Assembly (NCBI GenBank): GCA_019914945.1
Contig: CM034099.1
Span: 17,014,704-17,078,703, forward strand
Length of the DNA stretch: 64,000 nt
Reading direction: 5' to 3'
DNA from: Typha latifolia
Taxonomy: Eukaryota > Streptophyta > Magnoliopsida > Poales > Typhaceae
Shown piece after piece: positions 48,806 to 61,333 of the stretch (positions are counted from its first letter, which is position 1; each line of letters opens with the position of its first letter). A program made the translations under genes and the position numbers. The notes under the pieces were generated by a model. It searched no databases. It was not told where the DNA came from and saw nothing but the letters and a program-made list of their open reading frames with translations.

Positions 48806-49346
48806 TGTGAGTAAGGATTGAATACATAATACTGAGTTATTAAAATAATGTTTTATTTTTAAATTTATTAAAAAATAAAATTATCTTGATAATAAAAAAT
48901 TAGGAAAGAGATAAAATGGATACTTATCTCAATAAATAAATAAATAAAATTTGTATCCCAATTTCTTTATTTTTGTTTGGTTGACTGATTTCCCTTTAAC
49001 ATCAATGTTAAAAAACAGAGGCTTCCAAAAAAAATATGGTATTATAAAGGTGAATAAGTAATTTCAAAAGTATATGCATTAAAAAAGACCAACATTTTTT
49101 TATTTTATTTTTGTCTTCAGCAGCATTTCACATAAGAAACTGGGACTAGAATCAGATATCGCCATCACATCCAAGACCATTATTTCAACTCCTGGGCTTT
49201 AAATTCGGTTAAATCCATAGAAACTCGATTCGCACACAGTGCTTAATAACGAAATAAACCAAAGAGAGAATATAACGTCTCAGCAAGTCAAATTTATTAT
49301 TATAAGATTCCTCTAGACAAGACTTTCCTTCCTCTTACCTCTTGAG

Positions 49347-49353
49347 GATAAAA
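49347..49353 (+). promoter_or_regulatory. Altered TATA-like box of GLR gene C
   Basis: The sequence GATAAAA occupies the place where gene D has TATAAAA, 58 bases before the gene C ATG. The flanks are alike in both copies, so this is the same element with its first T changed. Confidence 0.45.
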
Positions 49354-49410
49354 CGAGACGACTCCTCATTCCTTGCTATTCTACCACGACCTCTTCTCTC
49401 CAATTAATCG

Positions 49411-51428
49411 ATGATGAGGAACCCCAAAACCCTTGGCCTTCTCCTCTCCTTCCTCTTCCAACTCCTCCCCTTGATACCATCCCAGCCCACAACCTTCAAG
49501 CTCGGACTAATCCTCGACTCGAACTCCTCGATTGGCCAGATCGCTCTCACGTCCGTCCACTTGGCCGTCGCCGACTTCTACGGTGCGAATCCCAACTACT
49601 CCTCCCGTCTCCAGGTCCTCACCAGAGACGCCTCCGGCGATGTCGTCACCGCCGCCACCCTCGGTAGAGCTTAGCGTTTAACTTCTACGGTTCTTCCAGT
49701 CGAGAAATGAAATTAATTATACGGATTAATTAATTGATGCAGCCTTGGAGCTAATAACCAACGACAAGGTGCACGCCATACTTGGGCCCCAGTCCTCTAT
49801 CGAGTCCGGCTTCGTCGCCGACTTGGGCACGCGAGCCCAAGTCCCGATAGTTTCCATCTCCGCGACGAGCCCCTCGGTGTCTCCCACCTATTCTCCCTTC
49901 TTCGTCCGCGCCGTCGCAAACGACGCCGACCAAGTCGGCGCCATCGCGGCGCTCGTCGGATCCTTCGGGTGGCGCCGCGTCGTCCCGATCTACGAGGAAT
50001 CCAACTACGGCGCAGCGTTCATCCCCTACCTGGTCGACGCCCTCAACAACGTTGGCTCGCTCGTCCCATACCGCTGCTCCCTCCCCACCTCCGCCTCTTC
50101 TGACGACATTGCCGCGGAACTCTACAAGCTCGCCACCGAGCAGACCCGAGTCTTCGTCGTCCACGCTAAGGTCGGCCTCGCCACCCTTCTCCTCCGATCG
50201 GCGAACAATGCCGGAATGATGTCAGAAGGCTACGTCTGGATCATAACAAGCGACCTCACGAGCCTCCTCGCCTCCGTCGAAGAATCCATCTCCCCTGACT
50301 CCATGGACGGCGTTCTCGGCGTCATGCCTTATTTCCCGACAACGGAGCGGATCCACGAGTTTAAAAGGAGATGGAGTCGGCAATTTTTGAAGGATAACCC
50401 AAATGTTGGATTAGCCGCCGCTACTCAGCTTAGTAGCTATGCTATATGGGCTTATGATGCGGTCTGGGCCATGGCTTTGTCTGCCGAGCGACTCGGCAAA
50501 GTCGGCCCCGACTTCGTCGAATCCAAGAACGGCTTCACCGATTTATCCAACTTGGGCGTCTCCCGAACCGGGAACCGTCTCTTGAAAGAAATACTAAGCA
50601 CGGAATATGACGGCCTTGGTGGGAGGTTCCGGCTCGTCGATGGGGAGTTGAACGTGATGGCGTACCGTGTACTGAACGTGATGGGCGGGAGCGCGAAAGA
50701 AATCGGCTTCTGGACTCCGAGGTACGGGTTGACTCGGCGGCTGAATTGGAGTAGCGACAGCCAGTACTCGTCATCGAGGGATGGGCTCGGGCCGGTGATA
50801 TGGCCCGGGGAGTCGACGGTGGTGCCTAACGGGTGGATTCAGCCGACGAGCGGCAAGAAGCTACGGATCGGGGTACCCGGACCGGTCATGCCCGGGTTCC
50901 ATTCGTTCCTAGACATTGAGACCGACCCGACGACGAACCAGACACGGGCGAGCGGGTTCGTGATCGACGTGTTTGAGGCGGCGGTCCGGTGTCTACCGTA
51001 CGCGCTGAGGTTCGAGTATGTGGCGGCAACGAACGTGAAATATGACGCGCTGATCCAACAGGTCGCTAATGGGGTGAGCATACTCGGTACCTTCTTCTTT
51101 AATCATTTGATGCTTTCATCTTTATCTTTAGGAAATAAATAAATTTAATCAAATTTTATATATGAGGATGCGGTGCATGTGTGAATAAACTTCAAATTTT
51201 ATGTTATTTCTGTTTATATATGCTAAAACTAGCACATGAAATCAAAATCTAGCTTTGAGTATCCAAAGTGACCAGAGGTCATTCACCCTTCTAACCTGTC
51301 TATCTATGTCATCTTCGTTCCAACAATTGTTTTCGATAGATATGATCATTTTATTCTGCATTGAAATTAGATAGTTATTGTTTCCATAGGCCTTATTACT
51401 AAGCACCAAACTTTCCAGTAAACATTAG

Positions 51429-51485
<57 letters not shown>

Positions 51486-54400
51486 AGTTGGGTGATGTCT
51501 TTAGAGAGTCTTCGTCTCTCTAAGGGCGCCACAGCCACTACATCACATATCTAACATTAATGAAGCATTGGATATGCTTCATTAATTGAAATCGTACGAG
51601 TTCGAAGATAATTGAAAATATTCTGGTATCAAGATGGGGACCGGTCTTTTTTCTCATTAATAAATAGTTGATCCAATAGTAGAACGTCCACGTGAGACAT
51701 GTTGAAGATTTTATCATCATAATAGCAGCCTCTTGATTCAAAAAGACCCACTCTGCAATCAGATATCTTAATATATCGATCAATTTCTTGACCCAACTTC
51801 TATTAAATCGGGTCATGCTCAGATGATTAAAAAGACGACCAGGAATTTCTAAAGCCAGCGAGACGACAACTGGCCTAGTTATATTAAATATTTATCCCCG
51901 CTGATTGCATCCTTTATCTTCTAGTTATTTTTTTTAATTATTAATAATTTACTAGTATATTATTATGTTGCTCCGTCTCCAATCTCTTACTCACAATCTT
52001 CTTTGTTTTTTACTTTTTTCACTCAAAATACAAGCTTTTTGTATAAAATAAATATTATTTGTATATGGTGTGTTCAATATATTTTTTTCCCAAGGTTATC
52101 TATTTGAGACATTTTATATAACTCTATAATTTTCTTTTCATTTCATCGCTATAGTCCTACCTCCGTGAATAGACATGACTTTAAATTCTAGTTATTTAAA
52201 AAGTTCGCATTAAGTATTAGTAACAATCTCTTTTTGAAATTTAAGCATTAGTAATTATGACATGAGTTTTCAAAATTTTGAATAGGGTAGTGTCTCTCTC
52301 ACTTCTTTTGTCCTCCTTTTAATAGTTAAGTAATGAAAGAGATACTTTAGGGACTTTTTTCATAGTTAAATGGGTTAAAGTGTCATGAAAAATAAATAAG
52401 TGAGGCTATATAAAACATGAACAATAGTTTAGGATTCTAGCTAGATGGTATTATCTCTTAGTTTTATTATTAATACTTGCACAAGCATGATGCATCTTTT
52501 CATATGCGATGATCTCATATATGACCCCCCATTTAATTGTCTTTTTCTCACTCTTAACTTTCTCTACTTGTATACTACTCATCAGTCTTCCGTACGTTGT
52601 GTCATCTTGTTCACACGCTCAAATGATGCTTCATATATCTCTCAAGAAATGGATCCGTCATTATCATATAAATATTTTACCTTCTATATTTTATGCCACA
52701 ACACAAAACTTAGCGAGCTGTAATACTATTAATTAGTTGTCTGCATAGAGTTAACAACTACGAAATTAATTAAAGTGGGGCATGTACTGCATCCTTAACA
52801 GACGTATGATGCTGCCGTGGCTGACATGACCATCACGGCTAATCGATCATCCTACGTGGACTTCACGATGCCATACATGGCATCCGCTATATCGATGGCG
52901 GTGCCGTTGAGGGACGCGAGGACGAAGAACGCTTGGGTCTTCCTCAAGCCATTAAGTAAAGACTTATGGTTGGCCAGCGGAGCCTTCTTTGTCTTCACTG
53001 GAATCGTCGTGTGGATTTTAGAACACCGGAGCAACGAGGAGTTTAGGGGTGGACCCTCTCACCAATTCGGCGCCGTCTTTTACTTCATTTTCTCAACTCT
53101 CGTCTTTGCTCACAGTTAAGTAATGTTACTTTCCGCTTTTAACTCTTTATCTTTTGTTATGATTGGAAAGTTTTGATTCGAACCATTTGATGTTAGTTTA
53201 TTGTAGGACTTGTCTGCATTAGCCTAGCAAGGTACTGTTAGATGTGCATTATAAATTATGACTATGTGCATTATTAAATACTTTCAGTTAACCGCATCAA
53301 TTAACCTTACTTCTGGGCAGGAACTTCTCAGTTTTTGCCAATTAGTTTTGTTCCCAAATTTTATTTTATTGGTGGGCTCGTCAATATATGCCTCACAATT
53401 TGCAACTCTTTGGATGAGTGCAGAGGCGAATATGGTGAGCAATTTGTCTAAGTTTGTTGTGATCATATGGGTATTTGTGGTTTTGATCCTGCAATCGAGT
53501 TACACAGCCAGTTTTACTTCAATGCTCACAGTCGAACAGCGTCCTGTGAACGACTTCATTGAGCTTGAGAACAGCGGAGAAAATGTTGGTTACCTTCAAG
53601 GTTCGCCTACGAGAGAGGTCCTGATTAGGATGGGCTTTCATGAGTCGAGTCTCAAGCCTCTTAATTCTTCACAGCGGTACGTGGATGCACTGGCAGAAGG
53701 AAGCAAAAATGGTGGTGTCGCTGCCATTGTCGACGAGTACCCTTACCTTAGAGCTGCTCTCAAACTTAATTGCGACAATTACAAAATAGTTCAAGAAATA
53801 AAGACAGGTGGATTTGGATTTGTGAGTTTTCCTCTCTCTCTCTCTCCCTCTCTCTCTTATTATCTCTTTCCTGTATCTAGAGATAGAGTTTCTACGAAAA
53901 AGTGTTGAATATTTGTGAGTTACTCTATGTTTCGGAGGTAAAAGGAAATTTAGGAGGGTTAAGGATTATAACTTAAAATGCAAGCAAACTAAATATCAAA
54001 GAATTTACGTGATTCATTCTATAGTCTACTTTCACCGGGGAAGACAACAAAAGGATTCACTAATAATGAAAACATAGTACATACAAAGATGATTACTCAA
54101 ATTATTTTTTAAATTAATAATAATCTCACTTTAAAATAAAAATAAAAAGAAAATATCTAAATAGAAAGAATCAAGTATTCTAGAGTAAGATTCCCTCACA
54201 ATATTTAGAACAAAAAGAAATAAAATTTAATATAAAAAATACCTAACATAAAATTCAAAAGATCCTTCTTTGAATCTATGCGCCTCTGTATCCTCTTTTG
54301 TCCTTTTGAGTGCACGTCGCATGACGCAAACTTATCTCCAACTCGGCTACTCATTAGAGATGGAAACCGATACCGGGATTTCAAAAGTAATTGTGATGGG

Positions 54401-55089
54401 TAATTATAACCGTTGGATCATGATTTTAAATTAGAGATGTTCACGGAAGCGTTTGTCTTTAAACTAACAGTTCATTTCAAGTACCTCAATGTGTTGGTTA
54501 TACCCGATTGTGAATTTATCTTTATTACTTTTGTTCTGTGATCTCTAACAAGCAGGCATTCCCAAAAGGCTCACCACTAGTCTTGGATCTCTCAAGGGCA
54601 ATCCTCAACATAACAGAGGGCTATGAGATGTCTGAACTCGAGAGGAAATGGTTCGGCGATCAATCCAACTGTCCAACCCAAGACAACCAATTGTCTTCTA
54701 ATAGCCTCAACTTTGACAGCTTCAAGGGCCTTTTCCTCGTCAGTGGAACTACGTCAATCCTTTGCTTCCTAATTCATTTGGCTTTCTTCTTCAACCAAAG
54801 GAGACGTCATCTACTGAGACAAGCCATCGCCAATGAGAAATCTATTGCTGGGAAGCTTCTTACGATCGCTAAGCTTTACGATGATAAAGACCTCACAGCT
54901 CGTACATTTAGAAAGATGCAACTTAACAATGGATCGACCGGGGGCAACAGAGGTTCTAATTCTTCAACTCCTGACCATTATCCATGGAGTCTGGGGAGCA
55001 CTTCAATGAGAACATATGGAGATGTGACTCCGTCGGTCATGCCCGCGAGCCCAATGCGGCGGAAATCGAGCTTCCGGCCCCAGTTGTAG
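49411..55089 (+). CDS. GLR: Glutamate-receptor-like channel, gene C of the cluster
   Basis: This is an intact plant GLR ion channel. Exons 49411-49663, 49743-51073, 52802-53114, 53424-53821 and 54556-55089 join in phase to 942 residues. The signal peptide covers about 1-25, and mature protein starts near [13 protein letters not shown]. The amino-terminal ligand domain runs to about 430. S1 starts at [14 protein letters not shown]. The ligand Arg lies in [16 protein letters not shown]1 is WLASGAFFVFTGIVVWIL, the pore helix HQFGAVFYFIFSTLVF, and M3 ends in SYTASFTSML. S2 follows, and M4 is GLFLVSGTTSILCFLIHLAFF. The tail ends MRRKSSFRPQL. It has one intron more than gene A, after the pore (FAH-KAN). 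Exons 1-2 are very GC-rich; later exons are less so. The first of two ATGs is used as the start; the second is the next codon. It looks functional, though its TATA box is altered. Confidence 0.93.
51430..51484. repeat. (CT)27 microsatellite in intron 2 of gene C
   Basis: A perfect CT run of about 55 bases. The same site in gene D (61289-61332) has about 44 bases. Confidence 0.95.
51485..52801. other. Rest of intron 2 of GLR gene C
   Basis: AT-rich intron sequence that matches intron 2 of gene D in blocks. Around 51851-51870 it shows the uninterrupted form of the site where gene D carries an hAT-like insertion. Confidence 0.6.
53828..53858 (+). repeat. CT-rich tract directly after the exon 4 donor of gene C
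   Basis: The run starts right after the donor GTGAGT at 53822, like the tract at the same place in gene B. Confidence 0.85.
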
Positions 55090-58000
55090 AGACATGGAGT
55101 CTTGCTGTGGTTAACTTGTAGGTCTATTACGAGGTTTTGTACACGAGGATGGAACGCTAATCTCTTGATTGATATTAAGAAACTAGGTTTTGGAAGGCCT
55201 AACTCTTGATCATAAATTCTCTTATTTGTGTTGCTTGTATGTGGTTTGCTTGCAGGTCAGATTATCTGTCTAGATCTATGCTTTCAAAGTGTGATGCATA
55301 TATATGTTAGGATAGTTGGCAATCAAATACAACCCTCTGGCTCTCTCAAAACTATTTAGAATAATATGTTTTAATAAGATTTTTTTTTTTAAATTTCTTA
55401 TAGTTTTTTTTTCTTCACCTTGTTGGTAGAATTTGCTATTGATCGATATTGATAATGTAGCTTAGATGGAATCAAGTCGATTGTTAACATTATTTGATAC
55501 CAAGATTGATAAAGTAGTTATTTTACCTTGTTTTGAATTAGTGTTACTCTTTGGGGGGGGTGAGGGTTAAAAGGTCAATGATATTATCACAAACAGTGGG
55601 ACGCCTTTCTACCAGATGAGTAGGTTTAGCACAGTCCTGAGGACGCAACCCTCACATAGTTCTTCCGGGAAGAACAGTCAGGCTAGAGCCCAACTTGCAT
55701 GCATATACGTGGAGCTCATTTTTTCGACTGCCAAATTGACGGCAGTAGTAGGAGCCACGTCAGGTCAGTAGCCTTGCCAGGTAGGATGGGTGCCAAAATC
55801 ATTCTGCCTAGAATGTTAGAACTCAAATTTCATGTAAATGTGAGGAACTTTAAATTATTAATTTAGGCTTAAAATTAATTTTAAACCAAGCTTAATCATA
55901 GTGAGACTTGAATTTACTAGATAAGGATCCTAATATATATATATATATATATACATACATAGTTGGAATAATCAGATTACCATCTAAAGATTCATGTTTA
56001 CTCTCTTAAACATGTCTAATTTAATTTAAGTTTGAACTAAACTTTCCCTCTCTCCCTCCTCCTTCCGTCTTTACCAACTTTCCTCCTTTTGGTGGTGTTA
56101 TCGTAATTTTCATCCTCCTCCCTTGTTATCATAGCTAGACTTGCTTTTGCTATCCTTGACCCCATCCTCCTCCTCTCCCTTCTTCTGTCTTGCTAGTCAA
56201 TCCTCCACTTGGTATGTTGTTATCGTTTGCAATCTCCTCCTCCTCTCGTACTATCATTGTGTTCAACACTTAGTGTTTGCTCACTCGACTAGTTTGCTCA
56301 GCCCTCATGCTCACATCCCTTGCGGTCGAGCTGACTTTATGATCCAAAGGCTCTCTTTCTCGCCCCTTGGCCTTCACCATCAACTTGTGCTGCTCCGCTG
56401 CCCTTATGCTACCCCCACAATTTTCTATTGTTGTTGCCTTGGAGAGTTGTCATGCATTGTTCATCGATTTCCCTGTCGATGCTTGTCTATCATGCCAGCT
56501 GTAGTGCTTGAGTTTTGTCAATTAGATGTGTTTGTCTTATTTTACTCTTGTGCATGGATTTGGCTCAATTCTTGGTCATTCCCTATCCCTCTTTGTTGTG
56601 TTTTCTTTAGGTTCAGTGTCGTAGGTTGCGATGTTCAGTCACTTGTGGTCATGATAGAGCCATAAGACGCTGACTCTCTTTCTTCTCCTTTTCGTCCAAG
56701 TTAGATCTCTTGCTACTATGCTTATTTGTCTGTGTTGCCTTTAATGACCTAGATGGACACTTGATTCTTGGGCTTTCATCCTATCTCCTCAATTTCTTTA
56801 TTTAATTGACTATTTGTATCTATTTTTTTGCTTGATACTTTGCTTCACTATTATTTTATGTGTATTCAGCCAAGTCTAATGCTTGTATTTTAGGATTGTT
56901 GCCCTCCTCACTTTTAACCATTTGTTTGAATCTTAATAAATTATTAGTCTACAAATTTTCTTAAAAACTAAATAAAGAATATTTTACAGTTCTAAGCTTG
57001 ACATTACGAAATGCACCCATCTAAAATCCAGTGCTTTAGAAAGTGAAGATTGGCCTTCCAAACGTTGTCTCTACTTTTATCATTCTTTACTATTCATGTA
57101 GTCTTTAGAGTCTGATTTGCAGTGTTTGTTCAAATATTGGAAAAAATTCATCCGAGTATGAACCGTAAGGGAAGAGTTAGATTAGCTCAAAAAGCTTAAT
57201 CCGTTTAAAAGTTTCTCCCCTGGGTCAATCTTCTCTGTAGCTGGCCAAAGCCCGAGTTAGAAAACTAAAAGCTACTAATTCTCAGAAACAATATAGCTCT
57301 GAGTTAATCTCTGATATTTTATTGATGTATCTTTCCACTTCCGGAGATAATCGAAGGACCAACCACTTGATTGATAGTGGTCTGCACCTTTGAATAGACT
57401 ATTAAATTTCTTCTTGACTCAGCTAACTGGGAACCGACCACTTGTTGCCATGCACGCTTTGACAATCGAAAAACTTGGTAGGCAAGTCGCAGTTAAGAAT
57501 AGTCTTTGAATCTTCCGTAGGACCATCAACATCTGCTTATGTTTTTGTTAGCTCTCCAAAAATGAGACCTAAAGTTTTGAATGAAAAGATCAATTAAAGA
57601 TGATAGCTGTTAGATTCTTATTGCACTCTAAGTCGTGGATTTTCTACGTCTTTAATTTGATGGATAATGATCGGTCAAGTTGTGTGTAAGCTCCTCCCAA
57701 ATCCCAATAGCCAGTCGTTTACATTGACTTACCTAAAGACTAAAGTCTAACAACAAAATGAATGGGTACCGACTACCGAGTGCTCCTCAATTTGACGATT
57801 TCTTAGATTCGTCCATATCTCACCGCGCTATTAATAACTTAATATATTTGAGTGTCCACCCATATGACTGCTATGTCTGCGGCCGTATCTTTTGGTTGCA
57901 GTTGGTAGCTGGTTGTAGTAATTTATGTCACTCTCGACACGACAGAGACTAGAGTTGTTTCTATAGGATGCTGTTAGAGGCGACTTCAAAGTTCAAAGTC

Positions 58001-59204
58001 TTTGCCATGTGTTACGGACTGCTCCCATGTCTCGTATTCCAACTATTTTTCTTAGCGAAGAAGGTAATATTATGCATATCTTTCTTCCCTACTGTTAGTG
58101 GATACCTCATCTTTTGCGGTCTGGTCCTTTTTGAAGAATAAAGTCCCATCTTTTTTCAGTTGACCTTACCAGTCATTAATTGAGCATGAAAATAGTGGCA
58201 AACGTTACATAGGAACAATTCTACTAGATGATGTAATAATAGTGAATTGTTGTAAATAAGATTTTGTTATCTCGATAATAAAAAAAATTAGGATAGGGAT
58301 AGAATTTATACTTATCCAATAAGTTCCCAATTTTTTTTATTTGTGTTTGGTTGACTGACTTCCCTTTAACATCAATGTAAAAAGACAGGTTTCCAAAAAA
58401 TATGGTATTATAAAGGTGAATAAATAATTTCAACAGTATATGTATAATAATAAAAGACTCAACATTTTTGTATTTTTGTAATTTTACTAATTACATCGTA
58501 TATTTTATCTATTTTATTATTCACATCCCATCTTTGATAACACTATTTTTTTTTCTATAATTATTATTTAACACTCTTGATTAACTTAAAACGATATTAA
58601 AAAGATAATATTCTATTATAATATACGAAATAATTTGTAAATACTTAAACTATTCTAATTTTTTATATTTTTTTTTCTTCCCAAAAAAGAAGGAAAAGAG
58701 GAGGAGGAGAATGAGGAGAGGAGGAGAGTGGGAGGATGAAGACGAGGAAAGACGGGAAAGACAACGGTAGAGAAGGTAGGTGAAAAAAGTGGTGGAGGGA
58801 TATGAAAAAAATAAGAGAATGGTGGGGATGTTTTAATAACTTGACTGTTATTAGTTAGTTAAAATAACATTAGAGTGTTAAATAAGAATTATAAAAAAAA
58901 ATTAGTTGTAAATTATAAAATAGATAAAATATAGAGTATGATTTGTAAAAAAAATTTAACTTTTTTTTTTGCATTTATCCTAAGAAACATGTTACGGAAT
59001 TAGGTCACGCCGTCACATCCGTGCACACTGTTATGGAATTAGTCTAGTGCTTTAAATTTGGTTAAAACCGTAGAAACTCGATTCACACAGTGCTTATAAT
59101 GAAATATAAACCAAAGAGATGGAAAAACGTCTCAGCAAACCGAATTTATTATAGTAAGATTCCCCTAGTCAGACGCTCCTCCCTCTTGCTTACTACCTCT
59201 TGGG
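55090..59204. other. Spacer between GLR genes C and D
   Basis: The first 300 bases match the DNA after gene B. A G8 run with GC-rich sequence lies at 55550-55800, a (TA)n run at about 55937 and C/T-rich DNA at 56040-56700. A long open frame there has no recognisable motif and an odd Cys/Ser/Leu-rich composition, so I do not call it a gene. From about 58105 the sequence matches the upstream region of gene C. Confidence 0.5.
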
Positions 59205-59211
59205 TATAAAA
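59205..59211 (+). promoter_or_regulatory. TATA box of GLR gene D
   Basis: TATAAAA lies 61 bases before the ATG at 59266. This placement also shows that an upstream in-frame extension of the coding frame is untranslated leader. Confidence 0.6.
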
Positions 59212-59265
59212 CGAAACTACTCCACACTGCTGGCTATTCTACCGCTCATTCATTTCCAATCCTTG

Positions 59266-61287
59266 ATGAGGAACTACCCCAATTCCTTTGGCCTTCTTCT
59301 CTCCTTCCTCTTACAACTCCTCCCCGTGATACCATCCCAGCCCACAACCTTCAAGCTCGGACTAATCCTCGACTCGAACTCCTCGATTGGCCAGATCGCT
59401 CTCACGTCCGTCCACTTGGCCGTCGCCGACTTCTACGCCGCGAATCCCAACTCCTCCGCCCGTCTCCAGCTCCTCACCAGAGACGCCTCCGCCGATGTCG
59501 TCACCGCCGCCTCTCTCGGTAGAGCTTAACTCTTACCGCCTTTGTTTCTCCCAATCGAGAAAAGTAATTAGCGGATTAATTGGTGCTCTCTAATTGATGC
59601 AGCCTTGGAGCTAATTTCCAAAGAGAAGGTGCAAGCCATACTTGGGCCCCAGTCCTCTATCGAATCCGGCTTCGTCGCCGACCTGGGCTCGAGAGCCCAG
59701 GTCCCGATAGTAGCCATCTCCGCGACGAGCCCCTCGGTGTCTCCCACCTATTCCCCCTTCTTCGTCCGCGCCACCGCGAACGACGCCGACCAAGTCGGCG
59801 TCATCGCGGCGCTCGTCGGATCCTTCGGGTGGCGCCGCGTCGTTCCGATCTACGAGGAATCCGACTACGGCGCCGCCTTCATCCCCTACCTGGTCGACGC
59901 CCTCAACGACGTCGGCTCACGCGTCCCATACCGCTGTTCCCTCCCCACCTCCGCCTCTTCTGACGACATCTCCGCGGAGCTCTACAAGCTCGCCACCGAG
60001 CAGACCCGAGTCTTCGTCGTCCACGCCAGGGTCGGCCTCGCCACCCTTCTCCTCCGATCGGCGAACAATGCCGGAATGATGTCAGAAGGGTACGTCTGGA
60101 TCATGACGAGTGGCCTCACGAGCCTCCTCGCCTCCGTCGAAGAATCCATCTCCCCTGGCTCCATCGACGGCGTTCTCGGCGTCATGCCTTATTTCCCGAC
60201 AACGGAGCGGATCCACGAGTTTAAAAGGAGATGGAGTCGGCAATTCTTGAAGGATAACCCAAATGTTGGATTAGCCACCGCTACTCAGCTTAGTAGCTAT
60301 GCTGTATGGGCTTATGATGCGGTCTGGGCAATCGCTTTGTCCGCCGAGCGACTCCGCAAAGTCGACCCGGACTTCGTCGAATCCAAGAACGGCTCCACCG
60401 ATTTATCCAATTTGGGCGTCTCCCGAACCGGGAAGCGTCTCTTGAAAGAGATACTAAGCACGGAATATGACGGCCTTGGCGGGAGGTTCCGGCTCGTCGA
60501 TGGGGAGTTGAACGTGACCGCGTACCGTGTACTGAACGTGATGGGGGGGAGAGGGAAGGAGATCGGCTTCTGGACACCGAGGTACGGGTTGACTCGGCGG
60601 CTGAATTGGAGTAGCGACAGCCAGTACTCGTCATCGAGGGATGGGCTCGGGCCGGTGATATGGCCCGGGGAGTCGACGGTGGTGCCTAACGGGTGGATTC
60701 AGCCGACGAGCGGCAAGAAGCTGCGGATCGGGGTACCCGGACCGGTCATGCCCGGGTTCCATTCGTTCCTAGACATTGAGACCGACCCGGTGACGAACCA
60801 GACACGGGCGAGCGGGTTCGTGATCGACGTGTTCGAGGCGGCGGTCCGGCATCTACCGTACGCGCTGACATTCGAGTATGTGGCGGCAACGAACGTGAAA
60901 TATGACGCGCTGATCCAACAGGTCGCTAATGGGGTGAGTATCCTCGGTTCCTTCCTCTTTAATCATTTGATGCTTTCATCTTTATCTTTAGGAAATAAAT
61001 TAATTTAATCAAATTTTATATATGAGCATGATGTGCATGTGTGAATAAACTTCAAATGTTATATAATTTCTGTATTATATATGCTAAAACTAGAACATGA
61101 AATCATAATCTAGCTTTGAGTATCCAAAGTGACCAGAGGTCATTCACCCTTCTTACCTGTCTCTTTGTCGTCTTCGTTCCAACAATTGTTTTCGATAGAT
61201 ATGATCATTTTGTTCTGCATGGAAATTAGATAGTTATCGTTTCCATGGGCCTTATTACTAAGCACCATACTTTCCAGTAAACATTAG

Positions 61288-61333
<46 letters not shown>

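Noticed and set aside
56141..56665. 174-codon open frame between GLR genes C and D
   Set aside because: Composition is driven by C/T-rich DNA (Ser, Leu, Cys), with no domain, no paralog in the window and no promoter or splice context.
59200..59265. Upstream extension of the gene D frame
   Set aside because: It would start at a non-ATG codon and translate through the TATA box; gene C starts at the matching later ATG.
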